Assembly: GCF_002844235.1 (NCBI RefSeq)
Contig: NZ_PGTS01000001.1
Span: 682,001-746,000, forward strand
DNA from: Thalassospira povalilytica
GTDB taxonomy: Bacteria > Pseudomonadota > Alphaproteobacteria > Rhodospirillales > Thalassospiraceae
Direction: 5' to 3'
Length of the DNA stretch: 64,000 nt
Below, one piece after another: positions 52,890 through 62,680 of this stretch. Below the pieces are notes generated by a model, which saw only the letters and a program-made list of their open reading frames with translations, did not search any database and was not told the origin of the DNA. Within the stretch, counting starts at the first letter, position 1; each line of letters starts with the position of its first letter. The translations under genes were made by a program, and so were the position numbers.

Positions 52890-53791
52890 GAAGCATCCTC
52901 CACCATCCATGCGACGATATCGGCAAAGCTCATGCCGTCATGGCGGGCCGCATCTGGAACAAGTGATGTCGGTGTCATGCCGGGCTGGGTATTGATTTCG
53001 AGGATGGCCAGCCGGTCCTGTTCCGGGTCATAGCGGAAATCTGCGCGCGCCACACCACGACAGCCCAGCGCACGGTAAGCCTGCTCGGCATGGCGTTGCA
53101 GACGGTCGCGAAGATCGCCGTGAATGTCGGCTGGAATGATGTGTTCGGACCCGCCCTGGGCGTATTTTGATTCAAAATCATAAAAGGCATGGTTGCCGGT
53201 CAGGATTTCGATGACTTCCATCGCCTTGCCATCCTTTACCGCAACCGTCATTTCGCGCCCGGCAATGAATTCTTCCTGCATGACGCCATCGCCATGAACC
53301 CAATCGCGCGCCAGCATGTTCTGTTCTTCTTCGGGGGTCAGAATGATTTCGACACCGACAGAAGACCCTTCGTTATTGGGTTTAAGAACATAGGGCGGCG
53401 GCAGTGCCTTGCCATTGGCGATGTCGCCCCGGCTTACCCAGACATGTCGCGCACAGGGGATTTCATATTCGGCAAACATCGCCTTGGCCGACATTTTGTC
53501 CATGGCAATGGCCGATGCCCGGACACCGGAATGGGTGTAGGGGATGTTCAGAATTTCAAGCAAACCCTGAACCGCGCCATCTTCGCCCCAGCGGCCATGC
53601 AGGGCATTGAAAATCACATCGGGTTTGGGATCGATTGCGGCGATCTGGTTGGCAAGGTCCCGGGTCGCATCGATTTCGGTGACCTGATACCCCTTTTCAC
53701 GCAGGGCCTTGGCGCATTCGCGCCCCGATGAAAGGGATACTTCGCGCTCTGCTGACCAACCGCCCAGAATGACAGCGACATGTTTGCTCAT
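52877..53791 (-). CDS. ddl: D-alanine--D-alanine ligase
   Basis: A 304-residue ATP-grasp enzyme making D-Ala-D-Ala for the peptidoglycan stem. Seen are [35 protein letters not shown], the ATP loop [23 protein letters not shown] and the metal-binding [15 protein letters not shown]. It overlaps murB by 4 bp (ATGA) and ftsQ by 13 bp, in the dcw operon. Confidence 0.97.
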   Translation of the reverse strand: MSKHVAVILGGWSAEREVSLSSGRECAKALREKGYQVTEIDATRDLANQIAAIDPKPDVIFNALHGRWGEDGAVQGLLEILNIPYTHSGVRASAIAMDKMSAKAMFAEYEIPCARHVWVSRGDIANGKALPPPYVLKPNNEGSSVGVEIILTPEEEQNMLARDWVHGDGVMQEEFIAGREMTVAVKDGKAMEVIEILTGNHAFYDFESKYAQGGSEHIIPADIHGDLRDRLQRHAEQAYRALGCRGVARADFRYDPEQDRLAILEINTQPGMTPTSLVPDAARHDGMSFADIVAWMVEDASCER

Positions 53792-54732
53792 GCGTCTTTT
53801 CCTATGATCGAGTGGCCAAGGCGTTCGCCAATGCGCCGGATTTCCCAGCGCAGCTCAACGCCGCTATGTTCCTTAACCCGTTTGCGGACTTCATCGCCCA
53901 ACTGTTCAAGATCAAGGGCGGTGGCATTGCCCGTATTGATCATGAAATTGCAATGTTGCTCGGACATTTGCGCCCCGCCGATAGTCAGTCCGCGACATCC
54001 CGCCGCATCAATGACTTCCCATGCGCGGTCGGGCACCGGATTGGCAAAGGTCGATCCGCCCGTCCGCGACTTGATCGGCTGGGACCCGGCGCGGGCCTGC
54101 TGGATTTCGTCCATACGTTTGGCAATTTCATCGGGATCGCCCGCTGTGCCGCGCAGGATGGCCGATGTGAAAATCCAGTCTTCGGGCAAATCGCAATGGC
54201 GGTATGACATCCCCATTTCATCGGGCGTCACGGTGTGTTTGATGCCCTTGCCGTCAATGGCGGTGGCGGAAATCAGAACATCCTTGATCTCGCTGCCATA
54301 GGCCCCGGCATTCATCCGAAGTGCCCCACCGATGGTTCCCGGAATACCCGACAGGAATTCAAGTCCGGCGATCCCGGCCTGCTGTGCCACTTGCGAGACA
54401 TTCAGATCAAGTGCGCCGGCACCGACATGCAGATCGCCATCCTTGATCACGGCATCGGTAAACGGGCGGCCCAGGCGGATTACAACACCGCGAATACCGC
54501 CATCACGCACCAGAAGGTTCGATCCTACCCCGATCACGGTGACTGGCATGTCATCGGGTTTGCCTTTAAGAAAATCGGCAAGATCGGCTTCATCGGCCGG
54601 GCGGAACATCACATCGGCCGGGCCGCCAACCTGAAACCAGGTGACTTTTGCCAGTTGTGCGCCTTCACGCAGCTTGCCGCGAACCTTGGGCAGGCGATCG
54701 ATCAGCGGTGTGTGGTGTCCCGGCGTGCTCAT
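53788..54732 (-). CDS. murB: UDP-N-acetylenolpyruvoylglucosamine reductase MurB
   Basis: A 314-residue FAD enzyme that forms UDP-MurNAc. The FAD-binding domain shows [15 protein letters not shown] and [20 protein letters not shown]; the C-terminal domain has TGGSTFANP, with the catalytic Ser, and [14 protein letters not shown], with the catalytic Glu. Type I MurB by length and motifs. It starts 7 bp after murC and overlaps ddl. Confidence 0.97.
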   Translation of the reverse strand: MSTPGHHTPLIDRLPKVRGKLREGAQLAKVTWFQVGGPADVMFRPADEADLADFLKGKPDDMPVTVIGVGSNLLVRDGGIRGVVIRLGRPFTDAVIKDGDLHVGAGALDLNVSQVAQQAGIAGLEFLSGIPGTIGGALRMNAGAYGSEIKDVLISATAIDGKGIKHTVTPDEMGMSYRHCDLPEDWIFTSAILRGTAGDPDEIAKRMDEIQQARAGSQPIKSRTGGSTFANPVPDRAWEVIDAAGCRGLTIGGAQMSEQHCNFMINTGNATALDLEQLGDEVRKRVKEHSGVELRWEIRRIGERLGHSIIGKDA

Positions 54733-54739
54733 GGATGTC

Positions 54740-56149
54740 TCAGTTCTTCAGGGCTTCGAGTTGTGCGGGCAGGGCGTTGGCCCATGCACTGATGGAACCG
54801 GCACCAAGACAGACGACAAGATCGCCCGGCTTGGCTTCGTTCCTGATGACTTCGGCGAGTTTGTCCGGGCCTTCAAGGGCACTGACATGGCGGTGGCCAC
54901 GGTTGCGCAACCCTTCGACCAGGGCGTCACGTGATGCGCCTTCGATCGGGCTTTCACCGGCTTCGTAAACATCGGCGACAATCACGCTGTCGGCATCGTT
55001 AAAGCAGGTACAGAAATCTTCAAACAGGTCATGCAGGCGCGAATAGCGATGCGGTTGCACTACGGCAATGACATTGTTCTGCGTCGCTTGGCGGGCGGCT
55101 TTAAGAACCGCTTTGATTTCGACCGGGTGGTGGCCGTAATCGTCAATGATGGTGACGCCATCGACTTCACCGGTTTTGGTAAAGCGGCGCTTGACCCCGG
55201 TAAAGCCGTCAAAGGCGGAAACGATTTTGTCGTCTGGAATGCCAAGTTCAAGCGCAACCGTGATCGCCGCAAGCGAGTTCGATACGTTGTGGTCGCCAAC
55301 CATCGGCAGACGGACATCCTTGATCACGCGTTCTTCGCTATCGACACGTTCGCGAATGACGACGTCAAAGATGCTTTCGCCGATATTGGTGCGCACATTG
55401 ACCGCGCGCACATCAGCCTGTGGCGAGAAGCCGAAGGTAAAGATACGACGATCCGTGACCTTGCCAATCAGGGCCTGAACTTCGGGATGGTCAATGCACA
55501 GAACGGCAAATCCATAGAACGGAATGTTCTGAACGAAGTTTTTGAAGGCTTCGCGCAGCTGATCGAAATCTTTCCAGTGATCAAGATGTTCCGGATCGAT
55601 ATTGGTCACAACCGAAATGGTGGAAGGTACTTTGACAAAGGTACCATCAGACTCATCGGCCTCAACCACCATCCAGTCGCCTTCGCCAAGGCGGGCATTG
55701 GTGCCGTATGAATTGATGATCCCGCCATTGATCACGGTCGGATCAAGCCCGGCAGCATCAAGCATGGTTGCCACCAGCGAGGTGGTGGTGGTTTTGCCAT
55801 GCGTGCCACCGATCGCGATTGCTGCCTTAAGGCGCATCAGTTCTGCCAGCATTTCCGAACGGCGGACAACCGGGATCATTTCTGCGCGCGCGGCGACGAC
55901 TTCGGGGTTGTTCGGTTTGACGGCGGTGGAAATGACAACGACCTTGGCATCTTCGACGTTGGACGCCTGATGACCGACAAAAACCGTGATGCCCAGATCG
56001 CGCAGGCGCTGCACATTGGCATTGTCCGAAATATCCGATCCCTGAACCGAATAGCCCAGGTTATGGAGAATTTCGGCAATGCCGGACATGCCGATGCCAC
56101 CAATACCGACAAAGTGGATGGTGCCGATGTTGAGCGGCAGGGTATTCAT
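54740..56149 (-). CDS. murC: UDP-N-acetylmuramate--L-alanine ligase MurC
   Basis: A 469-residue Mur ligase adding L-Ala. The N-terminal domain has [17 protein letters not shown], the central ATP site is [16 protein letters not shown] with [11 protein letters not shown], and the C-terminal part has [19 protein letters not shown] and [11 protein letters not shown] 56149 follows GGAGACATGCA; a longer in-frame start at 56164 overlaps the end of murG and is less likely. Confidence 0.97.
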   Translation of the reverse strand: MNTLPLNIGTIHFVGIGGIGMSGIAEILHNLGYSVQGSDISDNANVQRLRDLGITVFVGHQASNVEDAKVVVISTAVKPNNPEVVAARAEMIPVVRRSEMLAELMRLKAAIAIGGTHGKTTTTSLVATMLDAAGLDPTVINGGIINSYGTNARLGEGDWMVVEADESDGTFVKVPSTISVVTNIDPEHLDHWKDFDQLREAFKNFVQNIPFYGFAVLCIDHPEVQALIGKVTDRRIFTFGFSPQADVRAVNVRTNIGESIFDVVIRERVDSEERVIKDVRLPMVGDHNVSNSLAAITVALELGIPDDKIVSAFDGFTGVKRRFTKTGEVDGVTIIDDYGHHPVEIKAVLKAARQATQNNVIAVVQPHRYSRLHDLFEDFCTCFNDADSVIVADVYEAGESPIEGASRDALVEGLRNRGHRHVSALEGPDKLAEVIRNEAKPGDLVVCLGAGSISAWANALPAQLEALKN

Positions 56150-56160
56150 TGCATGTCTCC

Positions 56161-57357
56161 TCATACCTTCTGGGGGTCTTTATTCATGTTCTCGTTATTC
56201 GGGCTTCCGGCCGGGTTCAGCCCCAGCATATCAAGCACCATATCGGCCAGCCGTTCGGCGGCATTGGCGCGACCGCTGCTTTTGGCGGCCTTTGCCGCGC
56301 GCGTCAAGGCCGCCGGATTGGTTAAAAGTTTCGCCAGCCGTTCGGATACCAGTTCGCTGGTAAAGCGATCCTGGGGCAGCAACCATGCGCCACCGGCATC
56401 CTCAACCTGCTGGGCATTAAAACGTTGATGATCATCAATGGCATGGGGCAGGGGAACCAGAAAACCCGGACGTCCTGCCGCGGTCAGTTCGGCAACTGTT
56501 GATGCCCCGGATCGTGCAATCACCAAATGGCAGTCCCGCAATTTTTCGGGAATATCGTTGATGAAGGACGCAAGGGTCACATCAATCAATGATCCCTCAT
56601 AGGTCGCGCGCACGGCATCGATATCTTCTTCGCGGGCCTGCTGGGTGACGTGAAGACGTTTGCGAATGTCTTCTGGCAGGCTGACCAACGCATTTGGCAG
56701 CACCTCGGACAAGATGCGTGCTCCTTGCGAACCACCGGTGATCAAAAGGCGGATCGGACCATCGGCCGTAGGCGCCTCATACTCACTTGCGGCAAGGGCT
56801 GCGACTTCGGCGCGCACCGGGTTGCCGGTCCAGATGACCTTGCCTTCATCGCCGGACGCAATCATCGTCACTTTGGCAAAGGATGTGGCAATGCGTTCTG
56901 CATGGCTGGCAACCAGTCGGTTTGCCCGGCCCAGAACCGCATTCTGTTCATGAATGGCATAGGGGATGCCAAGCCATTTTGCTGACATGGTGGCCGGGAT
57001 CGATGCATATCCGCCAAAGCCGATCACGGCGGCCGGTTTTGCCTTTTTGATCAGGGATCGCGCCTTTAACGTGCCAAGGCCAAGGCGAAATGCGCCGGTC
57101 AGACGACCCTTGATGCCTTTGCCGGCAATGCCACCGGCTGGCAGGATGACGGTTTCGATGCCTTCAACACCCTCGGTATAGCGGGCCGCACGGGCATCCG
57201 TGAAAAACAGAACCTTGGCACCGCGTCGGACCAGTGATCTGGACAAGGCAACAGCAGGGAACATATGTCCGCCGGTTCCGCCAGACGTGACGGCAATCAC
57301 CTGACCCGCAAGCGGTGTGTCAGTGGCCGAAATATCAAGTTTGGTGAAGTCAGTCAT
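56161..57357 (-). CDS. murG: Lipid II synthase MurG
   Basis: A 398-residue GT-B glycosyltransferase at the inner face of the membrane, transferring GlcNAc to lipid I. Motifs: [43 protein letters not shown] and [20 protein letters not shown]. The N-terminal 20 and C-terminal 20 residues extend beyond the usual core. ATG 57357 is chosen; GTG 57366 is also in frame. A 165-bp gap to ftsW, the largest within this part of the cluster, may hold an internal promoter. Confidence 0.96.
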   Translation of the reverse strand: MTDFTKLDISATDTPLAGQVIAVTSGGTGGHMFPAVALSRSLVRRGAKVLFFTDARAARYTEGVEGIETVILPAGGIAGKGIKGRLTGAFRLGLGTLKARSLIKKAKPAAVIGFGGYASIPATMSAKWLGIPYAIHEQNAVLGRANRLVASHAERIATSFAKVTMIASGDEGKVIWTGNPVRAEVAALAASEYEAPTADGPIRLLITGGSQGARILSEVLPNALVSLPEDIRKRLHVTQQAREEDIDAVRATYEGSLIDVTLASFINDIPEKLRDCHLVIARSGASTVAELTAAGRPGFLVPLPHAIDDHQRFNAQQVEDAGGAWLLPQDRFTSELVSERLAKLLTNPAALTRAAKAAKSSGRANAAERLADMVLDMLGLNPAGSPNNENMNKDPQKV

Positions 57358-57522
57358 CTTGTCCACATGTGAAACGACGTCGCATCGGGATGATCCCGCA
57401 CAGTTACCCCATCAGAACCCGATAAAGGTTAATATCCCTTCAAACCGGGTATGGAATAAGGTCGGATTTTGTCGTTTTGATGCAGAAAATTCAGGTCAGG
57501 CAAAACATCCGGAAAACAGGTG

Positions 57523-58662
57523 TTATTCACCCGGACGTTTACGCGTAAGCGCAAGAACAAATCCCATGCCGATCGCAATGCCGATGGTGGCCGACCCGCC
57601 ATAGGAAACGAACGGCAGGGTCATGCCTTTTGGCGGGACCAGTTGCAGGGTGGAGGCCATGTTAATGACCGCCTGCAAGCCGAACTGAACCAGAATGCCC
57701 GTCACGGCCAGAACCACAAACAGGTTGCGTTCCCCCATCAACCGCGAAAGCCCGCGCATGATGATAAAGGTAAAGACACCGACCACCAGCACACAGAACA
57801 GCAATCCGAATTCTTCACCGGCAACGGCAAAGATAAAGTCGGAATGGGCATCAGGGATGGAATTCTTGACCCAGCCTTCGCCGGGACCGCGGCCCATAAT
57901 GCCGCCACTCATGAAGGCTTCCATGGATCGTTCGATCTGATAGTTGTCACCAGATGCCGGATCAAGGAAGCGATCCACACGGGACTGAACGTGCGGCAGG
58001 ATCAAATAGGCACTGACCGCAAGGCCAACCGCGCCCAATCCAAGACAGAACACCAGAATGATCGGAAGTCCGGCCAGGAAGATCTGTACCGACCAGATGG
58101 ACGTGACAACGACGGTCTGGCCAAAGTCCGGCTGGATCATCAAAAGAAAGATGCAAACCGCCAGCATCAGACAACTGACGATATAACCCGGGAAGTTCGG
58201 GTTCAGCCGACCTTCGGCAAACATCCATGCGACAACCACCGCAAAGGCCGGTTTCAGGAATTCCGATGGTTGCAGGTTGATGCCCGCAACGTTGATCCAG
58301 CGTACCGCACCCTTGATGTCCGATCCGATGAAGGGGGTAATGATCAAAAGGAAAATTACGCCCAAAAACATAATCGATGCCAGGCGCCGCACCCATTTCA
58401 CGGGCAAAAGCGATATGCCGAACATGCATCCGGCCGCCATGCCCAGAAATACGAACTGACGGGTCACAAAGTGGAAACTGTCAACATTGATGCGATCGGC
58501 CACCGGCGGACTTGCCGACATGACCAGAAGCGCACCGATGCCCATCAGAAGAATGATTGCCGCCAGCAGCCAGCGATCAACCGTCCACCACCAGATGCCC
58601 AGAACAGATGTATCGGCACGTGAAAAGGCGATATTGGTGTTATTGCCAAACAACGATTTCAT
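57523..58662 (-). CDS. ftsW: Peptidoglycan polymerase FtsW (SEDS family)
   Basis: A 379-residue polytopic SEDS glycosyltransferase with ten membrane segments, polymerising septal lipid II with FtsI. Motifs: GAVRWINVAGINLQPSEFLK, LIMIQPDFGQTVV (core Asp region), GRGPGEGWVKNSIPDAHSDF and LPFVSYGGSATIGIAIGMGF. It overlaps murD by 4 bp (ATGA). Confidence 0.96.
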   Translation of the reverse strand: MKSLFGNNTNIAFSRADTSVLGIWWWTVDRWLLAAIILLMGIGALLVMSASPPVADRINVDSFHFVTRQFVFLGMAAGCMFGISLLPVKWVRRLASIMFLGVIFLLIITPFIGSDIKGAVRWINVAGINLQPSEFLKPAFAVVVAWMFAEGRLNPNFPGYIVSCLMLAVCIFLLMIQPDFGQTVVVTSIWSVQIFLAGLPIILVFCLGLGAVGLAVSAYLILPHVQSRVDRFLDPASGDNYQIERSMEAFMSGGIMGRGPGEGWVKNSIPDAHSDFIFAVAGEEFGLLFCVLVVGVFTFIIMRGLSRLMGERNLFVVLAVTGILVQFGLQAVINMASTLQLVPPKGMTLPFVSYGGSATIGIAIGMGFVLALTRKRPGE

Positions 58663-60065
58663 GCGCGTGCCTTCCCGTTTGTGCCGGCATTTGCCAGGCG
58701 GGAATACAAATTGCGGAATGCATCGCCGCGTGCCTCAAAACTTTTGAACTGATCAAACGATGCACAGGCCGGGGTCAACATGACAACCGGTGCATCCTCG
58801 CCGTCTGATCTGGCATCTTCAAAGGCGGCTTTGGTCGCGATATCAAGAGTTTTGCACTTTTCCCATGGCAGATCGTCGCCAAGGGTCCGGGCAAAGGCAT
58901 CTTCTGCCTCGCCGATCAGATAGGCCTTCTTGATGTGGGGATAGAATTCCTCAAGCCCGGCGATGCCGCCTTCCTTGGGTTTGCCGCCAACAATCCAGTA
59001 GATGTTCTGATAGGCCGAAAGCGCCTTTGCCGATGCTTCGGCATTGGTGGCCTTGCTGTCATTGACGAAAACGACATTATCAATCGTACCCAGCCGTTCC
59101 TGCCGGTGGGCAAGTCCCGGAAATGTCATGATCCCGTCAATGATGCGGGTGGCATCAACACCGCGCGCCCTGCACAGGCCATAGGCAAAGGCGATGTTTT
59201 GCCAGTTATGTTTGCCCGGCATGTGGGTTACGGTGGCAAGATCAAGGATCGGTGTTTGGGCACCGCTAAGATCATCAATCAGCCAGCCCTTTTCATCGAC
59301 ATAAATGCCGTGATCGACCGGGTTCTTGACCGATACTTCGATAATGTGACGACCGCCTTCGCGGGCCAGTTCAACCGCCATCTTGGCACAAGGTTCATCA
59401 TCAACCGAAATGATCGCCCATTTCGGACCCTTGTTACGTGCAAAGATCTGGCGTTTTGCCCCGATATAGCCATCCATCCCGCCATGACGGTCAAGGTGAT
59501 CCGGGGTGATGTTCAAAAGCGCACAGGCATCAAAGGCCGCATGTTCAAGAAGGTCAAGCTGATAGGATGACAGTTCAAGAACAAGGCAATCATCGGCTGT
59601 TGACGGTTCAAGGCCAAGGGCCGCATTGCCAAGATTGCCGCCCGCCTGGGTTTTGATCCCGGCCTGCGTAATGATATGGGCGGTCAGGGCGGTGGTCGTT
59701 GACTTGCCATTGGTGCCGGTGATCGCCAGTGTCGGAACATCGGGCTGTGCGGTGCACAGAAGTTCGACATCGCAAATGATCGGCTTGGCCGCCCGACGTG
59801 CCTTTTCCGCGGCCGGATGCGGGGTCGGAAAGGTGGATGGAATGCCCGGACTGATCACCAGCATATCGGGTTCGGTCCAGTCACATTCCGCCAGATTGAT
59901 CGGGGCAAGGCCCAGTGGTTCGATCTGTTCGCGGCCCGCGGGATTGTCATCCCACGCCCAGACGACGGCACCGGAATTGATCAATGCCTTTACGCTGGCA
60001 AGGCCGGATTTCCCGAGCCCCAGGACCGCAATGGTTTTGCCGCGCAGATGCGAAAGATCAATCAC
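58659..60065 (-). CDS. murD: UDP-N-acetylmuramoylalanine--D-glutamate ligase MurD
   Basis: A 468-residue Mur ligase adding D-Glu. N-terminal VLGLGKSGLASVKALI, ATP loop ITGTNGKSTTTALTAHII, LELSSYQLDLLE, NITPDHLDRHGGMDGYIGAK, and C-terminal FVNDSKATNAEASAKAL with WIVGGKPKEGG. It lies 12 bp after mraY. Confidence 0.97.
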   Translation of the reverse strand: MIDLSHLRGKTIAVLGLGKSGLASVKALINSGAVVWAWDDNPAGREQIEPLGLAPINLAECDWTEPDMLVISPGIPSTFPTPHPAAEKARRAAKPIICDVELLCTAQPDVPTLAITGTNGKSTTTALTAHIITQAGIKTQAGGNLGNAALGLEPSTADDCLVLELSSYQLDLLEHAAFDACALLNITPDHLDRHGGMDGYIGAKRQIFARNKGPKWAIISVDDEPCAKMAVELAREGGRHIIEVSVKNPVDHGIYVDEKGWLIDDLSGAQTPILDLATVTHMPGKHNWQNIAFAYGLCRARGVDATRIIDGIMTFPGLAHRQERLGTIDNVVFVNDSKATNAEASAKALSAYQNIYWIVGGKPKEGGIAGLEEFYPHIKKAYLIGEAEDAFARTLGDDLPWEKCKTLDIATKAAFEDARSDGEDAPVVMLTPACASFDQFKSFEARGDAFRNLYSRLANAGTNGKARA

Positions 60066-60077
60066 GATAGGACGTCC

Positions 60078-61166
60078 TTACCGGAGTTTCAAAGTAGCAA
60101 GACCAACCAGCGCCAGAATGACCGCGATGATCCAGAACCGGATCACGATGGTCGGTTCCTGCCAGCCTTTTTTCTCGAAATGGTGATGAAGCGGGGCCAT
60201 GCGGAAAACGCGTTTACCGGTCAGTTTGAACGATCCCACCTGAATGATCACAGACAGGGTCTCAAGAACAAACAGGCCGCCAATAATCGCCAGAACAAGT
60301 TCATGTTTGGTTACAACCGAAACAGCACCCAGGGCACCGCCCAGGGCAAGCGATCCGGTATCCCCCATAAACACCATCGCCGGCGGGGCATTGTACCAAA
60401 GGAAACCAAGACCGGCCCCAACCAGGGCGCCAAGGAAGATGGTAAGCTCGCCCGATCCGGCGACGTAATGAACCTGAAGATATTCGGCAAACTGTACGTT
60501 ACCGATGAGATAGGTGATCAGCGCAAAACTGGCAGCGGCAATCATCACTGGAACGATGGCAAGACCGTCAAGACCGTCCGTCAGGTTGACCGAGTTCGAC
60601 GCGCCGACCATGACAAACATGGCAAACGGAATAAAGAACCAGCCAAGATCAAGCAGGAAGTTCTTAAAGAACGGGAAGGCAAGGGCGGTCGAAAGCGGAT
60701 CAGCGGTATTGTAGGAAATCCACCAGGCAGCAAGGGCCGCGATCGAAAACTGCCCCAGCAGTTTGAGCTTGCCCGGAAGGCCTTTGGTGTTTTTCTTGGA
60801 AACTTTAAGATAGTCGTCAAGGAAACCAAGAAAACCATACCCGATGGTGACAAGAAGAACCGCCCAGACATAGGGGTTTTTCAAATCTGCCCACAGCAGG
60901 GTCGCAATCGATGTCGACAGCAACAGCAAAAGCCCGCCCATGGTCGGCGTGCCCTTTTTGGTCAGAAGATGGCTTTCAGGGCCGTCTTCACGGATCGGCT
61001 GGCCTTCGCTTTGTTTGGAACGCAACCAGTTGATCAGATGGGGGCCAATTACAAAGGCAAGGATAAGCGACGTAATGATCGCACCGCCCGTCCGGAAGGT
61101 AATGTACCGAAACAGGTTCAATACCGGCATCTGATCAGACAGTTGATAAAGCAGATTATAGAGCAT
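60078..61166 (-). CDS. mraY: Phospho-MurNAc-pentapeptide translocase MraY
   Basis: A 362-residue membrane enzyme with ten segments, making lipid I. Catalytic motifs: [14 protein letters not shown] (DDxxK), [33 protein letters not shown] and [16 protein letters not shown]. The gene stands between murF (24 bp) and murD (12 bp). Confidence 0.98.
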   Translation of the reverse strand: MLYNLLYQLSDQMPVLNLFRYITFRTGGAIITSLILAFVIGPHLINWLRSKQSEGQPIREDGPESHLLTKKGTPTMGGLLLLLSTSIATLLWADLKNPYVWAVLLVTIGYGFLGFLDDYLKVSKKNTKGLPGKLKLLGQFSIAALAAWWISYNTADPLSTALAFPFFKNFLLDLGWFFIPFAMFVMVGASNSVNLTDGLDGLAIVPVMIAAASFALITYLIGNVQFAEYLQVHYVAGSGELTIFLGALVGAGLGFLWYNAPPAMVFMGDTGSLALGGALGAVSVVTKHELVLAIIGGLFVLETLSVIIQVGSFKLTGKRVFRMAPLHHHFEKKGWQEPTIVIRFWIIAVILALVGLATLKLR

Positions 61167-61190
61167 TGCTCTTGTCGTTCCTTCTGCGAC

Positions 61191-62621
61191 TTAATTCTGT
61201 GTTTCTGCGGGGCTATCCACCACGCCACAGGATTTTAGGGCCGATACAATTTTCGAAACGTAAATGCCAAGCGATCCTTTGACCAAAACCACGTCTCCGG
61301 ACCGCAAATCGGCCTTTATCGGTTCAATCGCGTCTTCGGCGGTATCAAAGTGACCGGCATTTTTGTCTTCAGGCAGGGTCTTGTCGAGTTCAGCCATCAG
61401 CGGACCGACGCAATAAACCCGATCAATTTCAAGTGCGGTTAGCGGCTGATGCAAATCGGCATGCAGGCGAACGGCATCGTCGCCGAGTTCGCGCATATCG
61501 CCCAGAATGGCAATCTTGCGGCCACCATCGCCCGGTTTGGTTTGCGACAGAACCTTGATCCCGGCCATCATTGATGTCGGATTGGCATTGTATGCATCAT
61601 CAATCAGGGTAAAGGTGCCTTCGCCTGACGGGACCTTGACGGTCGAGATTTCACCGCGCCCAGCAGGCGGGGTCACATCGGCCAGATCCTGTGCGGCGCG
61701 CAGCGGATCGGCCCCGATTGCATCAACACATCCAAGAACCGCCAGCGAATTCAAAACCCAGTGTTCGCCGGGGCACCCGATGAAATATTCAAGATCCCGG
61801 CCACCGATACGGGCGCGCACAGCACTGCCATCGGTGACAATGTTGGCTTCAAACAGGCGGTAATTGGCCATCGCATCGGTGCCAAAGCACTTGATATTGC
61901 CAAGTCCCAGTTCCTTGGCGCGCCGTGCCAAAGCAAAGTAATGCATGTTGTCACGGTTCAGAATTACCGCACCATCCGATTCAAGACCGTCGAAAATCTC
62001 GGCCTTGGCCATGGCGATTTCGGCTTCGTCCTTGAAGAATTCGGTATGCGCGCCAACCACGGTGGTAATCAGGGCGACCGATGGTTTGACCATCTTGACC
62101 AGCGGGCTGATTTCACCCGGATGGTTCATGCCGATTTCAAAAACACCATATTGCGCATCGACCGGAAGGGTCGCCAGACTGATCGGCACACCCCAGTGGT
62201 TGTTGAAACTTGCCGGGCTGGCATGGGTTTTACCCTGCTGGGACAAAACATATTTAAGGGCTTCCTTGGTGCCGGTCTTGCCGACACTGCCGGTAATCGC
62301 AACGATTTTTGCCGAACTGCGCGCACGACCTGCAAGGCCAAGGCGCACAAGCGCATCCATCGTGTCATCAACCAGAAGAACCTTGTCGCTATTGGTGATA
62401 CCGTCGGTATCAGAAACCATGACGGCACTGGCACCGGCATCAAGGGCGGCCTGTGCAAATTTGTGCCCGTCGAAATTCGGGCCTTTAAGTGCGATGAAAA
62501 GATCGCCTTTACTGACTTTTCGGCTGTCTATCGAGATCCCGGTAACCGCCCAGTTCCCGGTCGTTTTGCCACCGGTTGCGGTTTCGGCATCCTTTGCCGT
62601 CCATAAAACAGCCTTTGTCAT
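61191..62621 (-). CDS. murF: UDP-MurNAc-tripeptide--D-Ala-D-Ala ligase MurF
   Basis: A 476-residue Mur ligase completing the pentapeptide. N-terminal ISIDSRKVSKGDLFIALKG, ATP loop ITGSVGKTGTKEALKYVL, FEIGMNHPGEISPLVKMVKP, and C-terminal DDAYNANPTSMMAGIKVL with VLVKGSLGIYV. It begins 59 bp after murE. Confidence 0.97.
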   Translation of the reverse strand: MTKAVLWTAKDAETATGGKTTGNWAVTGISIDSRKVSKGDLFIALKGPNFDGHKFAQAALDAGASAVMVSDTDGITNSDKVLLVDDTMDALVRLGLAGRARSSAKIVAITGSVGKTGTKEALKYVLSQQGKTHASPASFNNHWGVPISLATLPVDAQYGVFEIGMNHPGEISPLVKMVKPSVALITTVVGAHTEFFKDEAEIAMAKAEIFDGLESDGAVILNRDNMHYFALARRAKELGLGNIKCFGTDAMANYRLFEANIVTDGSAVRARIGGRDLEYFIGCPGEHWVLNSLAVLGCVDAIGADPLRAAQDLADVTPPAGRGEISTVKVPSGEGTFTLIDDAYNANPTSMMAGIKVLSQTKPGDGGRKIAILGDMRELGDDAVRLHADLHQPLTALEIDRVYCVGPLMAELDKTLPEDKNAGHFDTAEDAIEPIKADLRSGDVVLVKGSLGIYVSKIVSALKSCGVVDSPAETQN

Positions 62622-62680
62622 AACGTCACTTTCATTTCACTCAGGCCGTTACGGCCTGGGCGCCGTAACGGGAATTCAGG

